The translations under genes were made by a program, and so were the position numbers. Positions 52,048 to 61,129 of a DNA stretch of 64,000 bases are shown here, one piece after another (within the stretch, counting starts at the first letter, position 1; each line of letters starts with the position of its first letter). Source of the DNA: Pseudomonas capeferrum (GTDB lineage Bacteria; Pseudomonadota; Gammaproteobacteria; Pseudomonadales; Pseudomonadaceae); contig NZ_JMIT01000001.1 of assembly GCF_000731675.1 (NCBI RefSeq), forward strand, positions 1,797,526 to 1,861,525. Reading direction: 5' to 3'. The notes under the pieces are model-generated. The model made no database searches, had not been told where the DNA came from, and was given only the letters and a program-made list of their open reading frames with translations.

Positions 52048-53495
52048 CCCTGGTCACCAAGAGCAACTATGTCGATGGCGCCTTCGTCGCGCTGGACAGC
52101 AGCAATGATGTGCTGGAAAACCGCAACCCGTCCAACCCCAGCGAGGTGGTCGAGCGTTTCGTGCGGGCCGACCAGGCGCTGACCGAGCGGGCCCTGCTGG
52201 CTGCCCGCCGCGCCGCGCCCGCCTGGGCCCGCAGCAACCCGCAGCAACGCGCCGACGCACTGGACTTCATTGGCACAGAAATACTTGCCCGCCGCGAAGA
52301 ACTGGCCACGCTGCTGGCCCGCGAGGAAGGCAAGGTGCTGCGTGAGGCACTGGGCGAAGTCGACCGGGCCGGCCGTTCGTTCAAGTTCTACGCCCAGGAA
52401 GCCGTGCGCGCCGAAGGCGAAAAGTACCCATCGGTGCGCCAGGACGTGGGCATCGATGTGTTCACCCAGCCACTGGGCGTGGTCGCCATCATCGCCCCGT
52501 GGAACTTCCCGATCGCCATCCCGGCGTGGAAGATCGCCCCGGCGCTGTGTTTCGGTAACTGCGTGGTGTTCAAGCCGGCCGAACGGGTGCCCTCCTCGGC
52601 CTGGGCGCTGGCCGAGATCATCTCGCGGGCCGGCTTGCCCGGCGGGGTGTTCAACCTGCTGATCGGGCCAGGGCGCAGCGTGGGCGACACCCTGATCCGC
52701 TCGCCGCTGGTCGATGGCATCAGCTTCACAGGTTCCGAGCACACCGGCCGGCAGATCGCCAGGCTGGCCGCCGAAGGCATGAAGAAAGTGCAACTGGAGA
52801 TGGGGGGCAAAAACCCGTTGATCGTGCTGGACGATGCGGACCTTGAACAGGCAGTGGAGGTGGCACTGAACGGCTCGTTCTACAGCACCGGCCAGCGCTG
52901 CACGGCCAGTTCTCGGGTCATCGTCACCGAAGGTATTCATGACGCCTTCGTGGCGCGCCTGGCGGAGCGCACCCGCGCGCTGAAGGTGGGCGATGCGTTG
53001 CAAGCGGCTACCGACATCGGCCCCGTGGTCGATAGCCGGCAGTTGGAGCAGAACCTGTCGTACGTGGCCTCTGGCCTTGAGCAGGGCGCGAAGCTGGTGT
53101 GTGGTGGGGAGCGTATCGACAACCAGGCCGGGGCCTACCTGTTCACCCCCGCCCTGTTCACCGAGGTCACGCCGCAGATGCGCATCTACCGCGAGGAGAT
53201 CTTCGGGCCGGTGCTGAGTGTGCTCAAGGTGAGTGATTACGACGCGGCGTTTGCGGCTGCCGAGGACACTGCATTTGGCCTTTCAGCCGGGATCGTGACC
53301 ACTTCGCTGCGCCACGCCGAGCATTTCAAACGGCACAGTTCAGCGGGGATGGTGATGGTCAACCTGCCCACGGCGGGGGTGGATTATCACGTGCCGTTTG
53401 GCGGCAACGGCGCTTCGAGCCTGGGCTCGCGGGAGCAAGGGACCCATGCGCGGCAGTTTTTTACCCGGGTGAAGACCACTTACCAATTGGCGTAA
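52044..53495 (+). CDS. Aldehyde dehydrogenase, semialdehyde type
   Basis: A 483-residue NAD(P) aldehyde dehydrogenase. PWNFPIAIPAWKIAPAL carries the oxyanion Asn, the base Glu is in LEMGGKNPLIVLDDADLE, and the catalytic Cys in GQRCTASSRVIV. Sequence style is that of alpha-ketoglutaric semialdehyde dehydrogenases, so a dicarboxylic semialdehyde is plausible. It overlaps the hydroxyacid dehydrogenase by four bases (ATGA), so the two are translationally coupled. It would oxidise the aldehyde made by the upstream flavin oxidase. Confidence 0.87.
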   Translation: MTLVTKSNYVDGAFVALDSSNDVLENRNPSNPSEVVERFVRADQALTERALLAARRAAPAWARSNPQQRADALDFIGTEILARREELATLLAREEGKVLREALGEVDRAGRSFKFYAQEAVRAEGEKYPSVRQDVGIDVFTQPLGVVAIIAPWNFPIAIPAWKIAPALCFGNCVVFKPAERVPSSAWALAEIISRAGLPGGVFNLLIGPGRSVGDTLIRSPLVDGISFTGSEHTGRQIARLAAEGMKKVQLEMGGKNPLIVLDDADLEQAVEVALNGSFYSTGQRCTASSRVIVTEGIHDAFVARLAERTRALKVGDALQAATDIGPVVDSRQLEQNLSYVASGLEQGAKLVCGGERIDNQAGAYLFTPALFTEVTPQMRIYREEIFGPVLSVLKVSDYDAAFAAAEDTAFGLSAGIVTTSLRHAEHFKRHSSAGMVMVNLPTAGVDYHVPFGGNGASSLGSREQGTHARQFFTRVKTTYQLA

Positions 53496-53613
53496 GCGGC
53501 GCTTGGTGGCGCCATGCGGCGGCAACCCAGGAATTGAACTACTCGCACGTTGAGGCGCTCTTAAACACTGAGTGGTTTATTTCCTTGGGCTTCACGCTAC
53601 TGGAGAATACGCT

Positions 53614-53931
53614 ATGCGCCACCTATTCCTCGCCCCCGCGCTGCTGCTCCTGCTGCCTGCCGGTGCTGCCTTGGCCCGCGTCGACGCGGGCGACGTGGCC
53701 ACCTCGGCCGGTGTTTCCGCTTCGTTGTATTCGACCTTCAAGGACGACAAACGGATCATCCCGGCCCGTGACGAGCTGTCTGCGTTCGTCGCCAGCGGTG
53801 GTGCGATCCGCGGCGCCTATGTGGAGTCGGCGCTGGAACAGGCGCGCAAGGACCATCCCGGCCTGCAGGCCAATGATGAAGAACTGGCCCGGGCCATACT
53901 CTCGCAGGACGACCCTGTCGCCGACCATTGA
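53614..53931 (+). CDS. Small exported protein, DUF2388-like
   Basis: A 105-residue protein with signal peptide MRHLFLAPALLLLLPAGAALA. The mature part has SLYSTFKDDKRIIPARDELSAFVASGGAIRGA and ends with LQANDEELARAILSQ, matching the DUF2388 pattern of small Pseudomonas periplasmic proteins. The ATG at 53614 has GGAGA seven bases upstream. Function unknown. It has its own terminator. Confidence 0.82.
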   Translation: MRHLFLAPALLLLLPAGAALARVDAGDVATSAGVSASLYSTFKDDKRIIPARDELSAFVASGGAIRGAYVESALEQARKDHPGLQANDEELARAILSQDDPVADH

Positions 53932-53947
53932 TCACCCCGCCTCAAGC

Positions 53948-53991
53948 AAACCCGCACCTACCCTTTTAGCAGCATGAGCAGGTGCGGGTTT
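53948..53991 (+). terminator. Terminator after the DUF2388-like gene
   Basis: AAACCCGCACCT and AGGTGCGGGTTT form a perfect 12-base-pair stem with a 20-base loop, 17 bases after the stop. A short T tract is built into the right arm. Confidence 0.7.
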
Positions 53992-54078
53992 GTGCGTCAA
54001 AGATTCCGACAGGACTCGCAGCCGGCTGAAGGGGTGATAGGCTTCCAGCAACAATAACAATTGCCGCCGAGTGAGCCG

Positions 54079-55578
54079 ATGAACATCCTCTACGACGAGC
54101 GGGTCGATGGGGCGCTGCCTGCCGTGGACCTGCCCGCCCTGCTGCAGGCCCTGCATCAAGCGTTGCCGGACCTGGCGATTCTGCACCGCGCGGAAGACCT
54201 CAAACCCTATGAATGCGACGGCCTCTCGGCCTACCGCACAGTGCCGCTGCTGGTGGTGCTGCCCGAGCGTCTGGAGCAAGTGCAGACCTTGCTGCAACTG
54301 TGCCACCAGCGCGGTGTGCCGGTGGTGGCGCGCGGTGCCGGCACCGGTCTCTCTGGCGGCGCCTTGCCACTTGCCAAAGGCATTCTGCTGGTGATGGCGC
54401 GCTTCAATCGCATTCTCGAAATCAACGCCCAGGGCCGCTTCGCCCGTGTTCAGCCCGGGGTACGCAACCTGGCCATCTCCCAGGCTGCGGCGCCCCATGG
54501 CCTGTACTACGCCCCCGATCCCTCATCACAGATTGCCTGCACCATAGGCGGCAATGTGGCGGAAAATGCCGGCGGCGTGCATTGTCTGAAGTACGGTTTG
54601 ACCGTGCACAACCTGCTCAAAGTGGAGATGCTCACGGTCGAGGGCGAACGCCTGACGCTCGGCAGCGACGCCCTCGACAGCCCCGGTTTCGACCTGCTGG
54701 CCCTGTTCACCGGCTCCGAAGGCATGCTCGGCATCATCACCGAGGTGACCGTCAAGCTGCTGCCCAAACCCCAGGTGGCGCGGGTGCTGCTGGCCAGTTT
54801 CGACTGCGTGGAGGATGCAGGCAGGGCCGTGGCCGAGATCATCGCAGCCGGGATCATCCCTGGCGGGCTGGAGATGATGGACAACCTGGCGATTCGCGCC
54901 GCCGAGGACTTCATCCACGCCGGCTACCCGGTGGACGCGGCGGCGATCCTGCTGTGCGAGCTTGATGGTGTCGAGGCAGACGTGCATGACGACTGCCAGC
55001 GGGTCGCAGCGGTGCTGACCCAGGCAGGCGCCCGCGAGGTGCGGCTGGCCTGCGACGAGGCTGAACGCGCGCGCTTCTGGGCCGGGCGCAAGAACGCGTT
55101 CCCGGCGGTGGGGCGCATCTCGCCGGACTACTACTGCATGGACGGCACCATCCCCCGCCGCGAGCTGCCCCGGGTGCTCAAGGGCATCAGCGAACTCTCC
55201 GAGCAGTACGGCCTGCGTGTGGCCAACGTGTTTCATGCCGGCGACGGCAACATGCACCCGTTGATCCTGTTCGATGCCAACCGCCCAGGCGAACTGGAAC
55301 GCGCCGAGGCCATCGGCGGCAAGATCCTCGAACTGTGCGTGGCCGTGGGCGGCAGCATCACCGGCGAGCACGGCGTCGGGCGAGAGAAGATCAACCAGAT
55401 GTGCACGCAGTTCAACCGCGACGAAATCACCCTGTTCCACGCGGTCAAGGCCGCTTTCGATCCGCAGGGTTTGCTCAACCCGGGCAAGAACATCCCTACC
55501 CTGCACCGCTGCGCCGAGTTCGGCGCGCTGCACGTGCACCACGGGCAGCTGCCCTTCCCCGAGCTGGAGCGCTTCTGA
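54079..55578 (+). CDS. glcD: Glycolate oxidase subunit GlcD (FAD-linked)
   Basis: This 499-residue catalytic subunit oxidises glycolate to glyoxylate. FAD-binding PCMH domain with PVVARGAGTGLSGGALPL (about residue 85-100) and CTIGGNVAENAGGVHCLKYG. The C-terminal FAD-oxidase domain has NVFHAGDGNMHPLILFD and GEHGVGREKIN. The ATG at 54079 gives the expected start MNILYDERVDG. Its stop overlaps glcE by one base. The usual glcC regulator is not upstream in this window; a 105-residue DUF2388-like gene is there instead. Confidence 0.95.
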   Translation: MNILYDERVDGALPAVDLPALLQALHQALPDLAILHRAEDLKPYECDGLSAYRTVPLLVVLPERLEQVQTLLQLCHQRGVPVVARGAGTGLSGGALPLAKGILLVMARFNRILEINAQGRFARVQPGVRNLAISQAAAPHGLYYAPDPSSQIACTIGGNVAENAGGVHCLKYGLTVHNLLKVEMLTVEGERLTLGSDALDSPGFDLLALFTGSEGMLGIITEVTVKLLPKPQVARVLLASFDCVEDAGRAVAEIIAAGIIPGGLEMMDNLAIRAAEDFIHAGYPVDAAAILLCELDGVEADVHDDCQRVAAVLTQAGAREVRLACDEAERARFWAGRKNAFPAVGRISPDYYCMDGTIPRRELPRVLKGISELSEQYGLRVANVFHAGDGNMHPLILFDANRPGELERAEAIGGKILELCVAVGGSITGEHGVGREKINQMCTQFNRDEITLFHAVKAAFDPQGLLNPGKNIPTLHRCAEFGALHVHHGQLPFPELERF

Positions 55579-56630
55579 TGAGCAAGGACCGCGACATGAG
55601 CCAGGCCCTGCTGGACCAGGTCAACCAGGCACTGAGGCTGGGCACTGCGCTGCGTATCCAGGGCGGCAACAGCAAGGCCATGCTGGGCCGCCCGGTGACC
55701 GGGGAGCTCGTCGATACCCGCAACCATCGCGGCATCGTCAGCTATGACCCGACCGAGCTGGTGATTACCGCACGCGCTGGCACGCCGCTGCTGGAGATCG
55801 AGGCGGCGCTGCACGAAGCCGGCCAGATGCTGCCCTGCGAACCCCCACACCTGGGCGTCGAAGCCACCCTCGGCGGCGCAGTCGCTGCGGGCTTGTCCGG
55901 GCCACGGCGGCCATGGGCCGGGGCGGTGCGCGATTACGTGCTCGGCACTCGTGTCATCACCGGCCACGGCAAGCTGCTGCGCTTTGGGGGCGAGGTGATG
56001 AAGAATGTTGCGGGGTACGACGTTTCGCGGCTGATGGCCGGCAGTTTCGGGTGCCTTGGCCTGCTCACCGAGGTGTCGCTGAAGGTATTGCCGCAGCCGC
56101 GCCAATGCCTGAGCCTGTGCCTGCCGATGGGCCGCCAGCAGGCGCTCGCGGCACTGGCCGAATGGGGCCAGCAGCCGCTGCCGATCAGCGCCGCCTGCCA
56201 TGACGGCGAGGCACTTTACCTGCGCCTGGAAGGCGGTGAAGGCTCGGTGCAGTCGGCACGCCAACGCCTGGGGGGCGACGAGCTCGACAGCGGGTTCTGG
56301 CACGACCTGCGCGAACAACGCCTGGCCTTTTTCGACGACCCGGCGCCGTTGTGGCGGTTGTCAGTGCCCATCGCCAGCGGGGCGCTGAACTTGCCTGGGC
56401 GCCAGCTCATCGACTGGGGCGGTGCGCAGCGCTGGCTGAAGTCGAGCGCATCGGCCCAGTCGCTTCGTGCCGCCGTCGCCCAGGTCGGCGGCCATGTCAC
56501 CGGCTACGCGCCGGGTGAGGACAGCAGCGCACCACTGCCTGCGGCCCTATTGCGCTACCACCGGGCACTCAAGCAACAGCTCGACCCCCAGGGCATTTTC
56601 AACCCTGGCCGCCTGTACCCGGACTTATGA
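55578..56630 (+). CDS. glcE: Glycolate oxidase subunit GlcE (FAD-binding)
   Basis: A 350-residue flavin-binding subunit. GTALRIQGGNSKAMLGRPV near residue 20, GTPLLEIEAALHEAGQML, and ATLGGAVAAGLSGPRRPWAGAVRD match GlcE. It forms the GlcDEF complex at the membrane with GlcD and GlcF. ATG at 55578 overlaps the glcD stop in TGATG. An alternative Met (55596) exists inside. Confidence 0.94.
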   Translation: MSKDRDMSQALLDQVNQALRLGTALRIQGGNSKAMLGRPVTGELVDTRNHRGIVSYDPTELVITARAGTPLLEIEAALHEAGQMLPCEPPHLGVEATLGGAVAAGLSGPRRPWAGAVRDYVLGTRVITGHGKLLRFGGEVMKNVAGYDVSRLMAGSFGCLGLLTEVSLKVLPQPRQCLSLCLPMGRQQALAALAEWGQQPLPISAACHDGEALYLRLEGGEGSVQSARQRLGGDELDSGFWHDLREQRLAFFDDPAPLWRLSVPIASGALNLPGRQLIDWGGAQRWLKSSASAQSLRAAVAQVGGHVTGYAPGEDSSAPLPAALLRYHRALKQQLDPQGIFNPGRLYPDL

Positions 56631-56639
56631 GGCCCTGCC

Positions 56640-57875
56640 ATGCAAACCAATCTGAGCGAAGCCGCCAAACGCCTGGCCCGCGCCGAAGAGGCCGAAAGCA
56701 TTCTGCGCAGCTGTGTGCACTGTGGGTTCTGTACGGCCACCTGCCCCACCTACCAGTTGCTCGGCGACGAACTGGACGGGCCACGCGGGCGCATCTACCT
56801 GATCAAGCAGGTGCTCGAAGGCGCGCCGGTCACCACCAGCACGCAACTGCACCTGGACCGCTGCCTGAGCTGCCGTAACTGCGAAACCACCTGCCCTTCC
56901 GGCGTGAAGTACCACGACTTGCTGGACATTGGCCGCGCCGTGGTCGAACAACAAGTACCGCGCCCGCTTGGCCAGCGCCTGCTGCGCCAGGCCCTACGGG
57001 CCGTGGTGCCGCGCCCCGCACTGTTCAAGGCCCTGAGCTTCACCGGCCAGGCGCTGCGCCCGCTGTTGCCGGCGATACTTAAAAGCAAGTTGCCGGCCCA
57101 AGTCGCCGCACCCGGACAAAGACCGGCGCCGCGCCATGCGCGCCGGGTGCTGTTGCTCGAAGGGTGCGTGCAGCCTGCACTGTCGCCCAATACCAACGCC
57201 GCCGCCGCACGCCTGCTGGACCGCCTCGGCATCAGCGTCGAACCGATCCGCGAGGCCGGTTGCTGTGGCGCGGTGGATTACCACCTCAACGCCCAGGCCC
57301 AGGGTTTGCAGCGCGCCCGGCGCAATATCGACGCTTGGTGGCCGGCCATCGAGGCAGGTGCCGAAGCCATCGTGCAGACGGCAAGCGGCTGCGGCGCGTT
57401 TGTGCGCGATTATGCCCACCTGCTGGAGAAGGACACGCAGTACGCCGCCAAGGCTGCACGGGTCAGCGCCCTGTCCCGTGACCTGGTGGAAGTGCTGCGT
57501 GAAGAGCCGGTCGAGCAACTTGGCCTGTGCGCCGAACAACGCGTGGCCTTCCATTGCCCCTGCACCCTGCAACACGCCCTCAAGCTCAGCGGAGCAGTGG
57601 AAAGCCTGCTGACACGGCTGGGCTTCACCCTCACCGCGGTGCCGGACGGTCATTTGTGCTGCGGCTCGGCCGGGACCTACTCGCTGACCCAACCTGAGCT
57701 GTCACGGCAATTGCGCGACAACCGCCTCGACGCCTTGGAAAGCGGCATGCCGTCTATCATCGTCACCGCCAACATTGGCTGCCAAACCCACCTCGACGGG
57801 GCCGGGCGCACACCAGTAAGGCACTGGATCGAAGTCGTCGATGCAGCCTTGAGCCCGGAGTACAACCAGGCATAG
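56640..57875 (+). CDS. glcF: Glycolate oxidase iron-sulfur subunit GlcF
   Basis: A 411-residue subunit with two 4Fe-4S motifs, CVHCGFCTATCPT (near 25) and CLSCRNCETTCPS (near 77), followed by two CCG domains (GCCGAVDYH and LCCGSAGTYS), as in heterodisulfide-reductase-like proteins. It passes electrons from the flavin subunits to quinone. The ATG at 56640 lies nine bases after glcE. In many pseudomonads glcG follows; here a large unrelated gene takes that place. Confidence 0.95.
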   Translation: MQTNLSEAAKRLARAEEAESILRSCVHCGFCTATCPTYQLLGDELDGPRGRIYLIKQVLEGAPVTTSTQLHLDRCLSCRNCETTCPSGVKYHDLLDIGRAVVEQQVPRPLGQRLLRQALRAVVPRPALFKALSFTGQALRPLLPAILKSKLPAQVAAPGQRPAPRHARRVLLLEGCVQPALSPNTNAAAARLLDRLGISVEPIREAGCCGAVDYHLNAQAQGLQRARRNIDAWWPAIEAGAEAIVQTASGCGAFVRDYAHLLEKDTQYAAKAARVSALSRDLVEVLREEPVEQLGLCAEQRVAFHCPCTLQHALKLSGAVESLLTRLGFTLTAVPDGHLCCGSAGTYSLTQPELSRQLRDNRLDALESGMPSIIVTANIGCQTHLDGAGRTPVRHWIEVVDAALSPEYNQA

Positions 57876-58072
57876 CAAGCCCGTGATCGGCCAGGCACAC
57901 GTCGCCCACATGTTCGACGACGGCGGCCTCTGCTCGAAAATCGCCATGACGCACATGCCGTAACCCCATCTCGTCCCACCTGTAGACCTGGTAAATTTGC
58001 CAGTTGCCTGGGAAATGCCACCCCCTTACTAATGGGCAGCCGCACATTTTCCCTAAGCAGGAGCACCTCACC

Positions 58073-60526
58073 ATGGCAAAGCTTACTCTTACACAGTACC
58101 TCAATTACCTTGGCACTGAGACTCGCACGATGGGGTGGGGTGCACTTCTGATTTATGACCGTGCCAAGACAAACGCGTTGCTGGCACAGGAGTACATAGA
58201 GCGCTTCGATAAAAATCAGTACTTTCCGCCGTTCAACGACTCCGAAGAAACCGATCAGAACGCCTGGTCCGACATGCAAGACTTCATCCTCGACAGACCT
58301 CGCCTTTCGTTCACCAATTCCAACATCGCCAGCTCACGTGCGCGTTTGAGCATGAAAGTTGTCGGCGGTAAATACGTCACCCTGGTCAAGCCCATCGGCA
58401 CCCGACTAATGGATATTACCAGTATCGCGCTGATGGACCCGCTGAACGCCCCCTCGCTGCACATGGACATCCGCCTTGAAGAAAGCAATGGAGGCACTAT
58501 CACCGACGAGGGACGCGTGCTCCTCGACTTGTCCAGGGGTGAAAGCTACACCTTCCATCTTTCCAGTTCGGAAGACCGCAATAGAAAACTGGGGTTGGCA
58601 CTGGAACAAGAATTTCGCAGTTGGGATGATTCGCGAAAGGTTTTTGAACTCAGCCGTATCGTGGCGGGCGACGATGACCTGCAGCCCCACTCATTCGCGG
58701 TTAGAACCCACTCCGCAGCGCGTGCGGGCAGCGCATCCGTCAGCCAGGAAGACGATCAGGAAGAAGGCGCCGTATTGATTGGCGTCGCGCTAAAGGGCAT
58801 GAGCAATGGCATGTTCCCGATCAATGACAAGGACATGCCCTACTTGCTGCCGCTGGTAGGCCCAAACGAAGAACCCTATTCAATGAACATCCTGCTGTCC
58901 AATCAGCAGTGGATAGCGATCTCCTTGGGCCAGGCACTGCAGCGCCTGGAGGCCTGCCGGGCTATTGTCCTCAATTACCCTACGACCCCGACCGGTAAGA
59001 TAACAGGGGTCGCCGCCAGGACCGGTGAAATCATGCCGGAAACCTTTTGTTATAACCTCCCAACGGAGTTTGTGTGGTACAGGGGGCCGCGCGCTTACTC
59101 ACTGTACAGATATGAGGTCCTACCTGCGTCGATTGACATTGGCGGTGCCATTGAATTCAAGGTTATCGATGACGCCATCCATCTCATGTGGCAAAGCTCC
59201 AATACAGTCCGCCACGTGAAATTCTATGTCGAAGATAGAAATGGTGACGTCTCAAAAACTTACCCGGCCACTGTAGACACCCACTTTAGCGTCAAGTACG
59301 CGTTTGTCATCCTCACAGAAGGCCCGGACAAAGGGAAACTCAGATTAGAACAAGTGGGCGAACTTGAAGACCACTTCACCATGGCCATAGAACGTGCAAC
59401 CGGTGAATTTGATGTACTCAATCAGTTCCACCGCGGTATAGCCGCAGCTTGGCACAGTGCAATGCTCGAAACATTCAACCGGTTTGTAGCTGTCATCACA
59501 GGTGCCGAAGTGACAATCAATGCCATGTACCTCAACCACTTGCTGTTCCGCAGCCAACAAGCTGCCGAACCGCGCAGCGTGTATACCCCCTGTGACCTGA
59601 CCTTGCTGGGCACCTTGGCACCTGACCGCTTGCATTTCGCAATCTCACCGTTGGAACCGGTCATCGCAGCGGGCGGCGTTCAGCCCTTCTCGATCACGCC
59701 CAGCGACGCGCAAGTCAAATGGTCTGTCGACAACTTGCCGGGTGAAACGGGTGACAAAGGCGCAATCGGTGAGGACGATGGGCTCTACATCGCGCCCCCT
59801 GCAAGTAGCTTTGAAGGCGAAACCTCGCGCCGCATCCTGATCACGGCTCGCGATGGCGACAAGTTCAGCCAGGCGCTGGTCAGCATTACGGTCAGCGATA
59901 TCTCTGTTTACCCCCACCTGCAGGTGGCGCAGTTCGGCGGCGCACGTTATGTGCTGGTAGGCGGAGACGGTAATGGACAGGAACTGGATTGGGAAATGGC
60001 GCCCGGTGGCAAGGGTACCCTGCGTCGTCCTGACCCTGAAGGTTTAGATTCTGATCTGGACATCCCGGAGGGCCAGGATGTCTGCATCTACGTCAGCCCG
60101 GACCGTGACCCTTCTGGTGGAAAGGGGGATGTGAAGCAAGCGCTACATCTGGATCAGGTTGTGGCACGAAATGTTTCCGGGAACGCACGGACCATTGACC
60201 TGTTGGTCCCCTGGAGCAATCCCAATGCATGGTTCGAGGTGGAAGCACATCCCGAGGGTGTAAAACTGTCAATGTGGGTGGACGCATTTGAAGGCGCTGA
60301 AGAGATCCTACCGGAAAATGCCTTCTGGTACCTGGTCAAGGGGAGCGGACAACTGAACCAGAACATCTACATACCCTCTGAGTCATCAAACGATTATGCA
60401 ATCATCGCTGCAGTCGAGAACTCCAGCCGATTGACGTATGCCTACATCGTGCTGCCTCTGCCCTTTATCGCGCTGCGTAAGTTCATTGCATTGCGCCACG
60501 CCGGGGATAGCGGCAAGGACAAGTGA
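58073..60526 (+). CDS. 817-residue protein of unknown function with Ig-like C-terminal part
   Basis: I do not recognise this protein. It has no signal peptide or membrane segment. The N-terminal 90 residues (TMGWGALLIYDRAKTNALL then RARLSMKVVGGKYVTLV) are faintly like TULIP/P47-type proteins that begin with a GWD-type motif and an asparagine-rich helix; this resemblance is weak. Around residues 545-625 it looks like a bacterial Ig-like domain (FSITPSDAQVKWSVDNLPG through DKFSQALVSITV), and a second beta-rich domain follows. AGGAG lies nine bases before the ATG. G+C is visibly lower than in glcDEF, and codon use is less biased, suggesting transfer. It ends before a palindrome and hairpin. Confidence 0.75.
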   Translation: MAKLTLTQYLNYLGTETRTMGWGALLIYDRAKTNALLAQEYIERFDKNQYFPPFNDSEETDQNAWSDMQDFILDRPRLSFTNSNIASSRARLSMKVVGGKYVTLVKPIGTRLMDITSIALMDPLNAPSLHMDIRLEESNGGTITDEGRVLLDLSRGESYTFHLSSSEDRNRKLGLALEQEFRSWDDSRKVFELSRIVAGDDDLQPHSFAVRTHSAARAGSASVSQEDDQEEGAVLIGVALKGMSNGMFPINDKDMPYLLPLVGPNEEPYSMNILLSNQQWIAISLGQALQRLEACRAIVLNYPTTPTGKITGVAARTGEIMPETFCYNLPTEFVWYRGPRAYSLYRYEVLPASIDIGGAIEFKVIDDAIHLMWQSSNTVRHVKFYVEDRNGDVSKTYPATVDTHFSVKYAFVILTEGPDKGKLRLEQVGELEDHFTMAIERATGEFDVLNQFHRGIAAAWHSAMLETFNRFVAVITGAEVTINAMYLNHLLFRSQQAAEPRSVYTPCDLTLLGTLAPDRLHFAISPLEPVIAAGGVQPFSITPSDAQVKWSVDNLPGETGDKGAIGEDDGLYIAPPASSFEGETSRRILITARDGDKFSQALVSITVSDISVYPHLQVAQFGGARYVLVGGDGNGQELDWEMAPGGKGTLRRPDPEGLDSDLDIPEGQDVCIYVSPDRDPSGGKGDVKQALHLDQVVARNVSGNARTIDLLVPWSNPNAWFEVEAHPEGVKLSMWVDAFEGAEEILPENAFWYLVKGSGQLNQNIYIPSESSNDYAIIAAVENSSRLTYAYIVLPLPFIALRKFIALRHAGDSGKDK

Positions 60527-60552
60527 CCAAGCCCTTAGCGCGATCTGCAACT

Positions 60553-60613
60553 GATCCAGGCCTGGATCTAGGTGCACCAAAAGGCAGGCTACAGCGCACA
60601 GATGGAGCCTGCC
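60553..60613 (+). terminator. Palindrome plus hairpin after the 817-residue gene
   Basis: GATCCAGGCCTGGATC (60553-60568) is a perfect 16-base palindrome. GGCAGGCT (60583-60590) pairs with AGCCTGCC (60606-60613). Together they lie 27 to 87 bases after the stop and probably end transcription, though no T-run follows. Confidence 0.45.
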
Positions 60614-60719
60614 CATTGGCCAACTCGGACCTTTCTTACAAGCTATTCGGAATCGGCTTACTTGTGGCTTTCCGCCAGTAAAAACATGATCAGCATTCTC
60701 GATCCAGAGGAGGCTGCGC

Positions 60720-61058
60720 ATGCACCCACAGACCCGCACCACCGCCGAACTACGCAGCGCCCTGCGTGAATTGATCGCCCACGAAATAAGCAACCCGGAC
60801 GATGACCCGCACCTGTCGGGGGTGCTGTTTTTCTGCGCCACCGACGAGCGCACCCGTGAGTTGATCGAACGCATCGAGCTGCTGGCCAGCGAGGTCTTCT
60901 TCGACGCCAGTGGGCGTGCCATTACCCACAGAATGCAGGCTGTTGCGGTTGACGGGGTGCGTATCAAGCAGAAGTACAAGGCGCCAACCGATGAGACGGT
61001 AATACGCATAGCACTGTCCGACATGGGCTACATCACCGTGAGCGCGGCACGCTTGTAA
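60720..61058 (+). CDS. Small hypothetical protein
   Basis: A 112-residue soluble protein, MHPQTRTTAELRSALRELIAHEIS at the start, with two predicted helices and a beta-rich C-terminal half (MQAVAVDGVRIKQKYKAPTDETVIRIALSD). It has a good ribosome site, GAGGAGG, seven bases before the ATG. No motif tells its function. It lies alone between the 817-residue gene and the MocR-like gene. Confidence 0.62.
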   Translation: MHPQTRTTAELRSALRELIAHEISNPDDDPHLSGVLFFCATDERTRELIERIELLASEVFFDASGRAITHRMQAVAVDGVRIKQKYKAPTDETVIRIALSDMGYITVSAARL

Positions 61059-61129
61059 AGCGCCACATTCGCACTGTGCGATGAATTGCGATCCGCTATC
61101 CTCAGCATTCCCCTGCTCCGGACCGTTTC

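Noticed and set aside
57877..57963. Frame KPVIGQAHVAHMFDDGGLCS downstream of glcF as a gene remnant
   Set aside because: No start codon with a ribosome site and no resemblance to GlcG that I can defend; too short to call.
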